A DNA stretch of 64,000 nucleotides from CAINVV01 sp963663005 (GCA_963663005.2 CAXXHH010000003.1:124001-188000), one strand, 5' to 3'; positions 31,592-40,883 are shown, numbered from the stretch's first letter. Program-made: numbers and translations. Notes: a model not told the origin generated them from the sequence alone.

Positions 31592-33013
31592 ATGAAACTA
31601 CAGAAATTCTTTAAGCTTGCAATTTTTGCTCTTGCCTTAATGGCATTTGGTGCATCATGTGTAAAAGAAGGCCCTCCCGGGACGAACGGCACCAATGGTA
31701 CTAATGGAGCAACCGGCGCTACAGGTGCAGCAGGTAAAGATGCTAATGAGACTTGCAAAATGTGCCACACGCCTTCAAAAGTTGACATTATTTCAGTTCA
31801 ATTCCAATATTCAAAGCATGAAACTGGCGAAGCAGCTATTTCTGAAAGCGGAAACGCAGGTTGCAGTCCTTGCCATACACAAGGTGGATTTCAGGATGTT
31901 GTAAAAAGGAATGTACCATCTACTTTCACATTGAGTGCAGCTACAGGAAAGTATGTCAACGACTATGCTTGTAATGCGTCTATTGCCTATGGTGAACTTC
32001 TTTGCAGAACATGCCACAGCTCAATTCATGAAACCTATACTTCCACAGATCTCCCAAAACTCACGACAACAGCAGCCGTTTCTTTGACCTTCTTAGGCGG
32101 AAAGAAATCTGTCAACCTGACACAGGACAATGGAAGCAGCAACCTTTGTATTAAGTGCCACCAACCTCGTCCTTTCTCTTTCAACAATACGAAAAATCCA
32201 GCTTATACAAATAACGTACTGGATTATGCTGCATTGGCAAGTAGTAGTACTCTAAAAGCCTCTTTCTTCGATCCTAATAATCTTGCAGCAGCTCAAATCA
32301 TACCGGGATACCGCACTCATACTCACTACGGTACAGTGGGTGCAATTGTCTCAGGTACCTGTGGTATTGAGTTTGCTGGTCCAGTGGCTTACGCACAGGC
32401 TGTGCACGTAACAAAAGCCGCTTGCGCTGATTGCCACATGGCAACTACCAATGGCGGAAACGGAGGACATAGCTTCAGTGCAATCAACAACTTCAATGGT
32501 TGTAACATTTCCAATTGTCACACAGGCGTAGATGCGAAAAGTGCTAAATATTGGATAAACCCAAGAGCTTTAATCAAAAAATCATTGGAAGATTTGGCAG
32601 CCAAATTAACAACAACAGACGTTGTTAATGGTGTTAGCGTTACAGCTCAGATATTAAATAAAAATCCTGATGCTTCCAGCAACTTATGGGCAGGCTTAAC
32701 TTCAGGTAATTATGACGGGTATTTGAATATCTATGATCCTATTACAAATGCACCGAGTACACCAGGCGATTGGAATAACATTCAGGTAGCAAACAATGGC
32801 ATTGTTTGTCAGAATCCTAATCCATCCACATCAACTTGGTCAAAAGCTCAATTAGACTATAATAAAACTTTACCAAAAGTCTACCTTACCAACGCTCAGT
32901 TTGGTGCTATCATCAACTTCCAACTGTGTCTTCGTGAGTACAGTCTTGGTATTCATAACCTTGATTATTCAAAGGCGTTGCTTGCCAACTCCCTGGATGT
33001 CCTTAGTAAATAG
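31592..33013 (+). CDS. Multiheme c-type cytochrome lipoprotein with collagen-like segment
   Basis: A 473-residue lipoprotein (lipobox FGASC). Directly after the lipid site is a Gly-x-y run (GPPGTNGTNGTNGATGATGA), a collagen-like spacer. Heme-binding motifs are CKMCH, CSPCH, CRTCH, CIKCH and CADCH, plus a CX4CH (CNISNCH), so five or six hemes. Additional His residues (HTHYG, GGHSF, HVTK) can serve as distal ligands. The last 150 residues lack heme motifs. It is probably anchored to the outer membrane, perhaps on the outer face, as an electron-transfer protein. A cytochrome-like lipoprotein and a beta-barrel gene follow, which suggests an outer-membrane electron conduit. Expression is probably under the upstream FNR-like box. 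Confidence 0.82.
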   Translation: MKLQKFFKLAIFALALMAFGASCVKEGPPGTNGTNGTNGATGATGAAGKDANETCKMCHTPSKVDIISVQFQYSKHETGEAAISESGNAGCSPCHTQGGFQDVVKRNVPSTFTLSAATGKYVNDYACNASIAYGELLCRTCHSSIHETYTSTDLPKLTTTAAVSLTFLGGKKSVNLTQDNGSSNLCIKCHQPRPFSFNNTKNPAYTNNVLDYAALASSSTLKASFFDPNNLAAAQIIPGYRTHTHYGTVGAIVSGTCGIEFAGPVAYAQAVHVTKAACADCHMATTNGGNGGHSFSAINNFNGCNISNCHTGVDAKSAKYWINPRALIKKSLEDLAAKLTTTDVVNGVSVTAQILNKNPDASSNLWAGLTSGNYDGYLNIYDPITNAPSTPGDWNNIQVANNGIVCQNPNPSTSTWSKAQLDYNKTLPKVYLTNAQFGAIINFQLCLREYSLGIHNLDYSKALLANSLDVLSK

Positions 33014-33034
33014 TTTGATACTTGAATCAGATAT

Positions 33035-33067
33035 AAAAAAGGCTTCTCTCAATTGGAAGTCTTTTTT
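33035..33067 (+). terminator. Imperfect hairpin with T run
   Basis: An A-rich arm with GGCTTC pairs imperfectly with GGAAGTC followed by T6, between the multiheme lipoprotein gene and the next cytochrome gene. It may attenuate rather than stop transcription. Confidence 0.55.
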
Positions 33068-33095
33068 ATATTGATTCTATAAAACTCTCTCCTCA

Positions 33096-33488
33096 ATGAA
33101 AAAATCAAATATTTATTTTCTTCTCTTTGCGCTTGGGTTATTTCTCAACGCATGTACCTACGATTATATCGCGGTACCCCCAAAGGAGGAGCCACCTGTG
33201 GTTGATCCAACTGTTACGATACTCTTTGCTACGCAGATCGCACCCATCTTTACCAGTAAGTGTGTCGCTTGCCACACTACAGGTGGAACGGCTCCCGATC
33301 TAACTGCTGCTAACGCATACGCAGCGATTAAGGCAAAGAGTTTGATTAATGCAACAACTCCTGAGTCCAGTCTGATTTATACCTATCCAAATCCAGCCAA
33401 CGCATCATTACATAGCTGGAAGAAGTATTCAGCAGCAGAGGCACAGCTGGTCTTGACCTGGTTACAACAAGGTGCAAAAAACAATTAA
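33096..33488 (+). CDS. Small monoheme cytochrome-like lipoprotein
   Basis: A 130-residue lipoprotein (lipobox LNAC, Cys20). After a Pro-rich spacer (VPPKEEPPVVDP) it has one heme motif CVACH with downstream TGGTAPDLTAANAYAAI and a C-terminal segment HSWKKYSAAEAQLVLTWLQQGAKNN. This matches the small periplasmic cytochrome domain of Bacteroidota often written as c-type cytochrome domain-containing protein. It is probably bound to the inner leaflet of the outer membrane and passes electrons between periplasm and the neighbouring lipoprotein cytochrome. The beta-barrel gene follows 11 bp later. Confidence 0.8.
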   Translation: MKKSNIYFLLFALGLFLNACTYDYIAVPPKEEPPVVDPTVTILFATQIAPIFTSKCVACHTTGGTAPDLTAANAYAAIKAKSLINATTPESSLIYTYPNPANASLHSWKKYSAAEAQLVLTWLQQGAKNN

Positions 33489-33499
33489 GAATTTAAGAA

Positions 33500-34429
33500 A
33501 TGAAAAAAACCTTTATATTCCTTATTTTGAGTCTTTTGCCCTTCACGTATCAATTTGTACAAGGTCAAACAGACTCGACAGCTACAGAAGTGGCGGTCAA
33601 TAAACCCGTTCGATTTGTTTGGGAAAGCGGTTACTTGATTGATCAGCAAACTTCAAAGATTTCTCCGAAAAATACCCTTGAATCAGTCATTCAACACAAA
33701 TTTGGTGGAATGTCCAAGGGATTTCAGGATCTGTTCGGTATCATGTCTCCCGGAGCTAACGTCAGAATCGCTCTCGATTATGTGATCATGAAGAACCTTC
33801 AGATTGGATACGGCTTGCAGAAGAAAAACATGTACAGTGATTTCAATGCCAAGTGGACTCCTTATCAGCAGATGAATACTGGCATGCCGGTATCCATCTC
33901 ATTGTACGGTAACGTAGCAATCGACGGAAGACAAAAGTCAGAATGGGAAGCCAGTCAGTACAATCATTCATCTGATGATACTCCTTATGCAACGTATGCC
34001 TTCCGCAAATCAAACCGTCTTTCCTATTTTGCTCAATTAAGCGTTGACCATAAGTTTAACGATGTTCTGACACTTATGGGTGCTGTAAGCTTTTCGCATT
34101 TCAACACAGTACCATGGCATCAGGATCACGACAAAGTAGGTTTGCATGCGGGTGGACGCGTTAAGGTAACTCCTCAAGGATCTTTTATCTTTAATCTGGA
34201 TTTCCCATTACAAATCAAGAATATTTCTGAACAAGCCGACTTCACTATCCATCCTGAGCCAATTGCTTCTTTTGGATATGAAGTTTCTACAAGTACTCAT
34301 GCTTTCCAAATCTATGTCGGAAACAATAATACACTGTTACCACAGGATATGATGCTTAACAACGTTAGAAAACTTGATTGGGAGAACTTTAGTGTTGGTT
34401 TCACTATTACAAGATTGTGGGGATTCTAA
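33500..34429 (+). CDS. Outer-membrane beta-barrel protein (DUF5777-like)
   Basis: A 309-residue protein with a signal peptide (to FVQGQ, about residue 22), then alternating hydrophobic strands ending in a C-terminal aromatic residue (ENFSVGFTITRLWGF), the outer-membrane barrel signal. The pattern FVWESGYLIDQQTSKISPKNTLESVIQHKFGGM resembles the DUF5777 family that accompanies cytochrome genes in Bacteroidota. With the two lipoprotein cytochromes upstream it could form a porin-cytochrome conduit across the outer membrane; this is inference from order only. Confidence 0.72.
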   Translation: MKKTFIFLILSLLPFTYQFVQGQTDSTATEVAVNKPVRFVWESGYLIDQQTSKISPKNTLESVIQHKFGGMSKGFQDLFGIMSPGANVRIALDYVIMKNLQIGYGLQKKNMYSDFNAKWTPYQQMNTGMPVSISLYGNVAIDGRQKSEWEASQYNHSSDDTPYATYAFRKSNRLSYFAQLSVDHKFNDVLTLMGAVSFSHFNTVPWHQDHDKVGLHAGGRVKVTPQGSFIFNLDFPLQIKNISEQADFTIHPEPIASFGYEVSTSTHAFQIYVGNNNTLLPQDMMLNNVRKLDWENFSVGFTITRLWGF

Positions 34430-34495
34430 AACCTTCAAGTATTGAATTGAGTGAACAAATTTCAATCGAATTCAAAATGACATTATAGCTTATTT

Positions 34496-34538
34496 ATGAG
34501 TAGCCAAATCCGACAAGATTATGGCTACTCATTTTTTT
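34496..34538 (+). terminator. Intrinsic terminator after the beta-barrel gene
   Basis: ATGAGTAGCCA pairs with TGGCTACTCAT around a 15-nt loop, followed by T7. It separates the outer-membrane set from the membrane-complex operon. Confidence 0.85.
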
Positions 34539-34602
34539 CGACCATTACTATTTCAAATTGAACTAAATAAATTGCTGAAAGCAACTATAAATTTCTACAA
34601 TA

Positions 34603-34675
34603 TGAAATACCCACGAGAATATTTTCACACCAACCGAAAATGAATATCTGGGTATTCCATGTGACCATTAAAAAA
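34603..34675 (+). promoter_or_regulatory. Structured leader RNA motif, copy B (most compact)
   Basis: GAAATACCCA pairs with TGGGTATTC leaving one bulged A. The inner hairpin is ATTTTC, loop ACACCAACC, GAAAAT, then GAATAT. The tail ATTCCATGTGACCATTAAAAA follows. It ends 14 nt before the ATG of the heptaheme cytochrome gene. A possible -7 box TAAATTTC (34588-34595) would start transcription just at the motif. Confidence 0.5.
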
Positions 34676-34689
34676 CAAAATTTACACAC

Positions 34690-35673
34690 ATGAACTACAC
34701 TGTTAAGCTAATCAGAGGACTCTTGCTGATTTTTTTGCTATCTGGAGTTGTCGTATTACGCGCACAAGTGATTGCAACAGCCAAAACGGAAAACCAGAAA
34801 ACCAACGATCATTGCTTAAAATGTCATGCTCATAATCATTTCATTTACGACAACACCGTAGCAAAAACACAATCAAAGACACAAGATGGAACCTGGTATG
34901 AAAATCGACACGGTTCTATTCTATCAGTCCAATCACAAAAATTTTAAATGTACGGATTGCCATTCCGAAGATTTCAAAACCTGGCCGCATTCTGCTGAAG
35001 TAAGGATGGAGCAAAAGATGATCTGCATTGATTGCCATGGCGGAGATGAAAAATATGCAAAATTTCAATTCGAAAAAATAGAGGCTGAATTTGCGCTTAG
35101 TACCCATGCTACTAAACATGGAAGTGACTTCAACTGTTGGACATGTCATGAACCGCATACCTATAAAATCAGTGCAAGAAATGATTCCATCATAAAAAAT
35201 ATCATCACATACGACAACAATATCTGTTTGAGTTGTCATAACAATATCAATAAATTTGAATTGATTACTGACAATGCAAAACCCAATATTATTGCCAAAC
35301 ACGATTGGCTTCCAAATCAGGCACGCCACTTTCAGGAACGTTCGTTGTATCGAGTGTCACGCGCACGTGAAAGACTCATTGCTGGTTGCTCACAATATTC
35401 AACCCAAAGAGAAAGCAGTTAAATTATGTCAGGAGTGCCATTCCAAAAATTCAATTCTACTGAACTCGCTCTATCAATACCAAATAAAATCGAAAGCTAC
35501 AGGTTTAGGATTCGATAATGAGGCAATATTAAATTCCTCCTACGTTATTGGTGCCTAACCGCAATATTTACCTTAACAGAATAAGTCTGGCAATCTTCCT
35601 GCTAGTTGTAGCCGGGATTTCTATTCACACAATTCTACGAATACTGACAAAAAAGCAAGACCATGGAAAATAA
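34690..35673 (+). CDS. Membrane-anchored heptaheme cytochrome c (frame disrupted three times)
   Basis: Reconstructed length 326 residues. A signal peptide or anchor (residues 5-25), seven CxxCH motifs (CLKCH, CTDCH, CIDCH, CWTCH, CLSCH, CIECH, CQECH) and a C-terminal membrane helix (ISLAIFLLVVAGISIHTIL). Breaks lie near 34911-34916, 35330-35333 and 35550-35551; each is mended by removing one base, after which the frame runs to TAA at 35671-35673. The end then overlaps the cytochrome b start by 11 bp, as expected in an operon. It is probably the periplasmic electron carrier of the downstream membrane module, facing quinone-linked cytochrome b and the FeS/NrfD subunits. Confidence 0.8.
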
Positions 35674-36284
35674 ACTATATCTCTACCCGGGCTTAATCAG
35701 AATCTGGCACGTGCTAAACGCGCTAATGATCCTTTTGCTTATTATTAGCGGATTGAGCATGCAATATTCGGATCCAGCCAATCCATTCATTAGATTTGAT
35801 CTCGCTGTCAGCCTGCATAATATAACAGGTATTATTCTTATCTTTAACTACCTTCTGTTCTTTTACGGTAACACAATTTCAAAGAACGGTCGTCATTACA
35901 GAATTCAGTTAAAAGGACTTATGGAACGACTAATGGTGCAATTCCGGTATTACACGTATGGCGTATTCAAAAATGAGCCAGCGCCATTTCCTGTGACCAA
36001 GAAGATGAAATTCAACCCGATTCAACAGGTTACATACTTCATGACTATGTATGTATATCATGCCATTGATATTTCTTACCGGATTACCAATGTTATTTTC
36101 CGGAGCATTTATTCGCCAATTATTGGGGTCGCAGGCATTCTTCGTGACAGATATATTGCACATCACTGTAGGGTTTTTTCTATCGATATTTTTGGTTATC
36201 CACGTCTATTTCTGTACATTCGGAGCTAAACCAACCAGCAACTTTAAATCAATTGTTACTGGGTATCACGAAGGAGGTCATTAA
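35663..36284 (+). CDS. Di-heme cytochrome b561-type membrane subunit (one frame break)
   Basis: Reconstructed 206 residues with four membrane helices: HVLNALMILLLIISGLSM, SLHNITGIILIFNYLLFFY, MPLIFLTGLPMLFSGAF and ITVGFFLSIFLVIHVYFC. His residues in helices 1, 2 and 4 (IWHVLNA, LHNITG, LHITVG and IHVYF) are candidate heme b ligands, as in the Ni/Fe-hydrogenase and formate-dehydrogenase cytochrome b family. The break is near 36051-36057, where one extra base shifts frame; removal gives YVIMPLIFL. It would link the quinone pool to the heptaheme cytochrome encoded just before. Confidence 0.8.
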
Positions 36285-36321
36285 AGATTGTTATGTCCGG
36301 GACATCCCAGGACTGTGCAAT

Positions 36322-36410
36322 CGAATTACCGACAGGCAGTATTCGTACCTGCGGAAAATGAATAGGTGGGCATAAATTTCGCTGATTTTCTATTCCATCA
36401 GACTTAAAAA
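36322..36410 (+). promoter_or_regulatory. Structured leader RNA motif, copy C
   Basis: GAATTACC, then hairpin ATTC, loop GTACCTGCG (9 nt), GAAAAT, then GAATA and the tail TATTCCATCAGACTTAAAAA. The outer pairing is GAAT with ATTC; the GG of copies A and B is missing here, so this is the weakest copy. It ends 47 nt before the ferredoxin-subunit ATG, inside the electron-transfer operon. Confidence 0.42.
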
Positions 36411-36457
36411 ATAAATAATACGGACGAATTTTTTATTTTAATCTAAAATTCAATTTT

Positions 36458-37422
36458 ATGAATGAATCAAAGGATAATAAAAACAACCGCAGAAAATTCT
36501 TGAGAGTTAGCTTCCTTACCGGACTCTCGGCAGTGGCTGCGAGGACAGTTTTCGCCGATATTCCGGTGGATCCCGAAAAAGAAACGGGCGAAATGGTTAC
36601 CCTGCTTTCGCCAGATGGACAATTGGTTAAAGTTGCAAAAGAGAAGATCAACTATATGGAAAAATATATATCTCCGGCCGCCTCACACCAGGGAATTCCT
36701 CACCGCAAATTTGTGATGGTAATTGACCTTGCAAAATGTAAAAACGCCAGAAAATGCGTTGAGAAATGCCAAAAGGCGCATCATCTTCCACCACATCAGG
36801 AATTTATGAAGGTATATCTGATGCAGGAGACTGAGGAATCGGCTCCTTATTGGATGCCAAAGCCTTGTTTCCATTGTGATAAACCATTATGCGTGAGCGT
36901 CTGTCCTGTCGGAGCGACTTACAAGAGGTCAGATGGCATCGTGCTGATAGATAATGAGCGGTGCATAGAGTTGCAAATTTTGCATGACCGGCTGCCCCTA
37001 CTCTGCCAGACAGTTTAACTGGTCTGATAGTCCGTCCCTGCATGTCGACCAACCATACTCACCAGAAACCAGCGTCCCCGGGAAAGAGGGCACTGTCAGC
37101 AAATGTGACTTTTGTCCTGATATGATCAGAGATGGCAAAATGCCTCATTGTGTGTCCGCCTGTCCAATGGGGGTTATCTATTTTGGAGATCAGCTTGAAG
37201 ACATTGTCACAAATGGTGATGAAACAATCCGGTTCTCCGAATTAATTGCTGCCAGATCAGGCTACCGCCATCTTGAAGATCTTGGAACTTAAACCAAGCG
37301 TTTACTATCTGCCGCCGGTAAACCGACAATTTCCTGTCGAACGTGGTTTCGACCATGAAGATCCGGAGATCAACCAGCGGTACAAGGATGTGCCTTTTGT
37401 GAAAAAAATGAATAAAAAATAA
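36458..37422 (+). CDS. Tat-exported 4Fe-4S ferredoxin subunit (PsrB/HybA-like; two frame breaks)
   Basis: Reconstructed 320 residues. The N-terminus NRRKFLRVSFLTGLSAVAA is a twin-arginine signal. Four cysteine clusters follow: CKNARKCVEKC, CFHCDKPLCVSVCP, the repaired CIGCKFCMTGCP, and CDFCPDMIRDGKMPHCVSACP, enough for four [4Fe-4S] centres. Breaks at 36968-36970 (extra A) and 37289-37290 (extra T) are both mended by deleting one base, and the frame then ends at 37422, 8 bp before the NrfD gene. Its partner is the NrfD-type protein; together they form the electron-transfer core of complex iron-sulfur molybdoenzyme-like systems, but no catalytic molybdoenzyme is encoded here. Confidence 0.85.
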
Positions 37423-37430
37423 CCCAAAAA

Positions 37431-38836
37431 ATGGAAAGTAACAAAAGAAAACAGGAACTACTAAAGGAGTTTCTGCCACAACTTGAGAAAACAAGTTTTC
37501 TATGGTTCGCATGGGTTGGTTTCTTATTGGTTGTGATATTTACCGCAATCTATGCGTTAATACAGCAAATCCTCAAGGGACACATTATTACAGGTATGAG
37601 GGATAATGTTGTGTGGGGCGTCTACATCGTGAACTTCATCTTTTTCATGGGAATCAGTTATGCCGGGGCCTTGGTTTCTGGATCTATGCATCTTTTTAAA
37701 ACCAGTTGGAGGGGTCCTATCCTAAGAATCGCAGAATTGACGACCATCATTGCCTTGTGCATTGGGCCTCTTTACATTCTACTTTGTATTGGCCGGCTCG
37801 ATCGACTACCCTTTCTTTTTATGTATCCCCGGATACAATCACCAATCACCTGGGACGTTATCGCAATTACGACTGACTTATTCGGCTGTTTAATCTACCT
37901 GTATTTGTCGTTCATTCGTGATTTTGCACTCATGAGAGATTCCAAGGATATAAAATTGCCAAAATGGCGGGTCAACATCTATAAAACGCTGGCTCTGGGT
38001 TATCAGGATACGCCAACGCAAAGAAAGCGTATCAAAAAATGTGACAGATATTATGTCTGCAATGATTATCGCCATTGCTATCATCGTATATTCTGTATTG
38101 GCGTGGATTTTTAGCGTCACACTGCAACCCGGTTGGCACAGTACAATTTTTGGACCTTACTTCGTGATTGCGGCTGTATTCTCCGGTGCTGGGGTAATAA
38201 TTATTTTGATGCGTGTTTTTCGTACGGTGTTTCATCTGGAAACTTACATAACTAAAAGACACTTTGTGGGTGTAGGCATGATCCTCATGATTTTATCCAT
38301 GTTTTTTGCCTATTTCACCTTTAGCGAATACCTCACAAAATGGTACGGATACAAAAAAATTGGATGACAATCTGATTCAAATTCTATTCACTAAATATTT
38401 CTGGTTATTTATATTTTCCAACTACGTCGGAACATTACTTCCGATCATCATTATGGGAATACCAAAATTCAGAACTATAAATACAATCACATTCGCAGCT
38501 GTTATTGCCGTCCTGGCCTTATGGGTGAACCGCTATCTCATTGTTGTGCCGACTCTCGAGACTCCCTATATGCCGATTCAGGATACACGCCCAGAATGGC
38601 TTTTCTATTCCGCTACCTGGGTAGAATGGGTCTTGACCTTTGGCGGTATTGCAATGTTTTGTTTCCTATTTACGCTCGCAGCTAAAATTGTCCCGATCAT
38701 CCCTGTTTCTGAAGTAGCAGATGCGGAACTTGAAATGAGCGAAACTATCGCAAAGGGACAGGACAGTCACGCAGCTACAGTTACAGTTTCTCCTAAAAAA
38801 CATGTCGTACTAAAAAAAGAAGACCATGAGCAATAA
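37431..38836 (+). CDS. NrfD/PsrC-like integral membrane subunit (two frame breaks)
   Basis: Reconstructed 467 residues with about ten hydrophobic helices, including FLWFAWVGFLLVVIFTAIYA, WGVYIVNFIFFMGISYAG and SAMIIAIAIIVYSVLAWIF. WGVYIVNFIFFMGISYAGALVSG is the NrfD signature that lies at the quinone site. Frame breaks are at 38034-38040 (run of A before T) and at a seven-A run 38353-38359; one base removed at each restores the protein. The C-terminal 50 residues are polar and cytoplasmic or periplasmic. It would exchange electrons or protons between quinone and the FeS subunit. Its end overlaps the next gene by 11 bp. Confidence 0.85.
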
Positions 38837-39699
38837 AACATCCATAGCAAGACACAGTCTGGTGGTTCTATTTCTGACGGTACTGGCATCCTTCCAGCTT
38901 AACGCTCAGTCTATAACCTCAACGATCGAGCTGAAGGCGTTAAAATCAAATGATGAAAGCCGCATCTTCAACGTGAAGCTGACGGGAGAAAGTGAAGAAG
39001 GAGTAGTTCCGGTATTTCAGGCAAAAATTGATTTTACGGCTGTCGCCGATGGAAAATCAGCGATTCTGGGTACAGTCTCAACAGATAAAGATGGAAAAGC
39101 AACACTCAAGCTGGACAAAGGAACAAGCTACATAAAGAACAAAGAAGGTATAAACTGAGGTAAAGGCATCCTTTGTCGGAACCGGAAAACTAAGTAGTTC
39201 TGAGGCGTCTGTGAAATTCAAAGATCTAAATGTTCAATTCTCTTTAGTTGAGAAAGACTCGGTTAACACCTTGCATCTAAAAGCATCTTCTATTGGTTCT
39301 GCAGGAGAAATTGTTCCGTTGAAAGAGACCAATTTCAATGTTTATGTTCAGGGACTCTATTCAAAGCTCAAAGTAGGAGAATGTTTTGTGGATGGTGGTG
39401 AGGGCACCCTACAATTCCCCAATAATATTCCTGGAGATGAAAATGGCAACCTGAAGATTTTCGTCCGTTTGGAGGAAAATGAAGTGTATGGTGAGGTCGA
39501 AAAATCCGAGAATGCCAAATGGGGAAACCACCGATCAGGATTCGTTGAGCCGCAACGCTCACTTTGGACATCTGGAGCACCTATCTGGATGATTACTACC
39601 CTGATAATTCTTCTGGCAGGCGTTTGGTCGCACTATTTGTATGCGATTATTCAGATGATAAAAATCAGAAAAGAAGGTAAAAATATCGAACAAGATTGA
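38826..39699 (+). CDS. Exported single-helix protein of the electron-transfer operon (one frame break)
   Basis: Reconstructed 290 residues. There is a signal peptide (to about residue 29, FQLNAQ), then two beta-rich stretches (STIELKALKSNDESRIFNVKLTGE and NVQFSLVEKDSVNTLHLKAS), then a C-terminal helix PIWMITTLIILLAGVWSHYLYAIIQMI with a short basic cytoplasmic tail. No heme motif and no cofactor motif is visible. The break at 39152-39156 (AAAC before TGAGG) is mended by removing one base. I do not recognise the family; position suggests an assembly or accessory subunit of the membrane complex. Confidence 0.7.
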
Positions 39700-39775
39700 A
39701 AAATAATCACTATTTTAGTGTTATAGTTAATTCCAATTTATTGTACAGTTTCAACCAATTTAAAACAATTTTTGT

Positions 39776-40171
39776 ATGAAAAAATTTCTTTTTGCAGCCT
39801 TAACCATTGTTTTTGCAATGAGCTTGTTTTCTTTCATTGCAGCCGAAAAGAAGGCATGGGATGTTCCTGCTAAGTATAAGTCTATGAAAGCTCAGAAGAA
39901 AAGTGATGCAGCTAGTGTTGCACTCGGCAAAACACTTTTCACCAAGTACTGCAAATCATGTCACGGTGGTGGTGGAAAAGGAGACGGAGCCAAAGCTTCT
40001 TCTTTGAAGACGAAAATGGATGATTTCAGTACTCCTGCTTTCAAAGGTTTACCTGATGGATCCAAGTATTTCATGTCGTTCGTTGGCAGAGATGAAATGC
40101 CTAATTTTGAAAAGAAAGTTGTTGATGAAGAAGAGCGTTGGGCGATCATCAATTTCATGAATACACTCTAA
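39776..40171 (+). CDS. Monoheme cytochrome c, paralogue 1
   Basis: A 131-residue class I cytochrome c: signal peptide (MKKFLFAALTIVFAMSLFSFIAA), heme motif CKSCHGGGGKGDGAKA and a C-terminal Met ligand region GRDEMPNFEKK, followed by VDEEERWAIINFMNTL. It is a periplasmic electron carrier, probably partner to the membrane complex encoded upstream. The next gene is a close tandem copy. It ends with its own terminator. Confidence 0.92.
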   Translation: MKKFLFAALTIVFAMSLFSFIAAEKKAWDVPAKYKSMKAQKKSDAASVALGKTLFTKYCKSCHGGGGKGDGAKASSLKTKMDDFSTPAFKGLPDGSKYFMSFVGRDEMPNFEKKVVDEEERWAIINFMNTL

Positions 40172-40191
40172 TATTTTTCTTTTTAGGGGAC

Positions 40192-40225
40192 AAGAGCAGC
40201 AGGGAATCCTGCTGCTCTTTTTATT
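40192..40225 (+). terminator. Intrinsic terminator after cytochrome c 1
   Basis: AAGAGCAGCAGG and CCTGCTGCTCTT form a 12-bp stem with loop GAAT and a T run. Confidence 0.9.
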
Positions 40226-40380
40226 TATAGATCAAGCATGATTATAATCGGCTTTTAAAGCGATAGAAATTTATCTAGAAGGAGTTTAAATTATTTGGTG
40301 CATAATGTTGAAATCATTTTGATACTATCTTTGACATCGAATTATTTAAATTATTCAATATTAAATTTAAAAGATTTATC

Positions 40381-40779
40381 ATGAAAAAATTTCTATTTGC
40401 CGCACTTACTGTTGTATTTGCCATGAGTTTATTCTCATTTATCGCTTCTGAAAAGAAAGCCGCCTGGGTTATTCCTGCTAAATATAATGCGATGAAAGCT
40501 CAGAAAAAAGGGGATGCTGCTAGTATCGCTCTTGGTAAAACCCTGTACGCAAAACATTGCAAATCCTGCCACGGTGGCGCTGGAAAAGGTGACGGTGCGA
40601 AGGCAGCTTCACTCAAGACTGCAATGGATGATTTAACAACTCCTGCATTCAAAGCATTACCTGATGGTCACAAGTATTTCATGGCATTAGTTGGCCGCGA
40701 TGAAATGCCAAATTTCGAAAAGAAAATTGTAGATGAAGAAGAACGTTGGGCAATCATCAACTATCTTAATTCATTATAA
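40381..40779 (+). CDS. Monoheme cytochrome c, paralogue 2
   Basis: A 132-residue copy of the preceding gene, about 80% identical by eye in the mature part: CKSCHGGAGKGDGAKAASLKTAMDD, HKYFMALVGRDEMPNFEKKIVDEEERWAIINYLNSL. Heme motif and Met ligand are conserved, and the signal peptide is the same type. Codons differ at many third positions (silent changes are common), so the duplication is old and both copies stay under selection. Each has its own leader and terminator, hence separate control is possible. Confidence 0.92.
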   Translation: MKKFLFAALTVVFAMSLFSFIASEKKAAWVIPAKYNAMKAQKKGDAASIALGKTLYAKHCKSCHGGAGKGDGAKAASLKTAMDDLTTPAFKALPDGHKYFMALVGRDEMPNFEKKIVDEEERWAIINYLNSL

Positions 40780-40802
40780 TTTTATCTCGCTCGTTATCAA
40801 TG

Positions 40803-40833
40803 AAAAAGCAGTTGGCAATCCAACTGCTTTTTT
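40803..40833 (+). terminator. Intrinsic terminator after cytochrome c 2
   Basis: AAAAAGCAGTTGG and CCAACTGCTTTTT form a 13-bp stem with loop CAAT and a T run. It lies 12 bp upstream of the IS left end. Confidence 0.9.
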
Positions 40834-40883
40834 ATTGATGTTATTGTCTCGTCCTGAAATAGCGATACACAAAAAGTAAAGCT

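Noticed and set aside
31592..33013. Phage tail fibre because of the Gly-x-y collagen-like run
   Set aside because: A lipobox and at least five CxxCH heme motifs show a cytochrome lipoprotein.
21177..36410. Known c-di-GMP (GEMM) riboswitch in the three leaders
   Set aside because: The GEMM core features (GGGCAAACC-like tetraloop and receptor) are missing; only gene context is similar.
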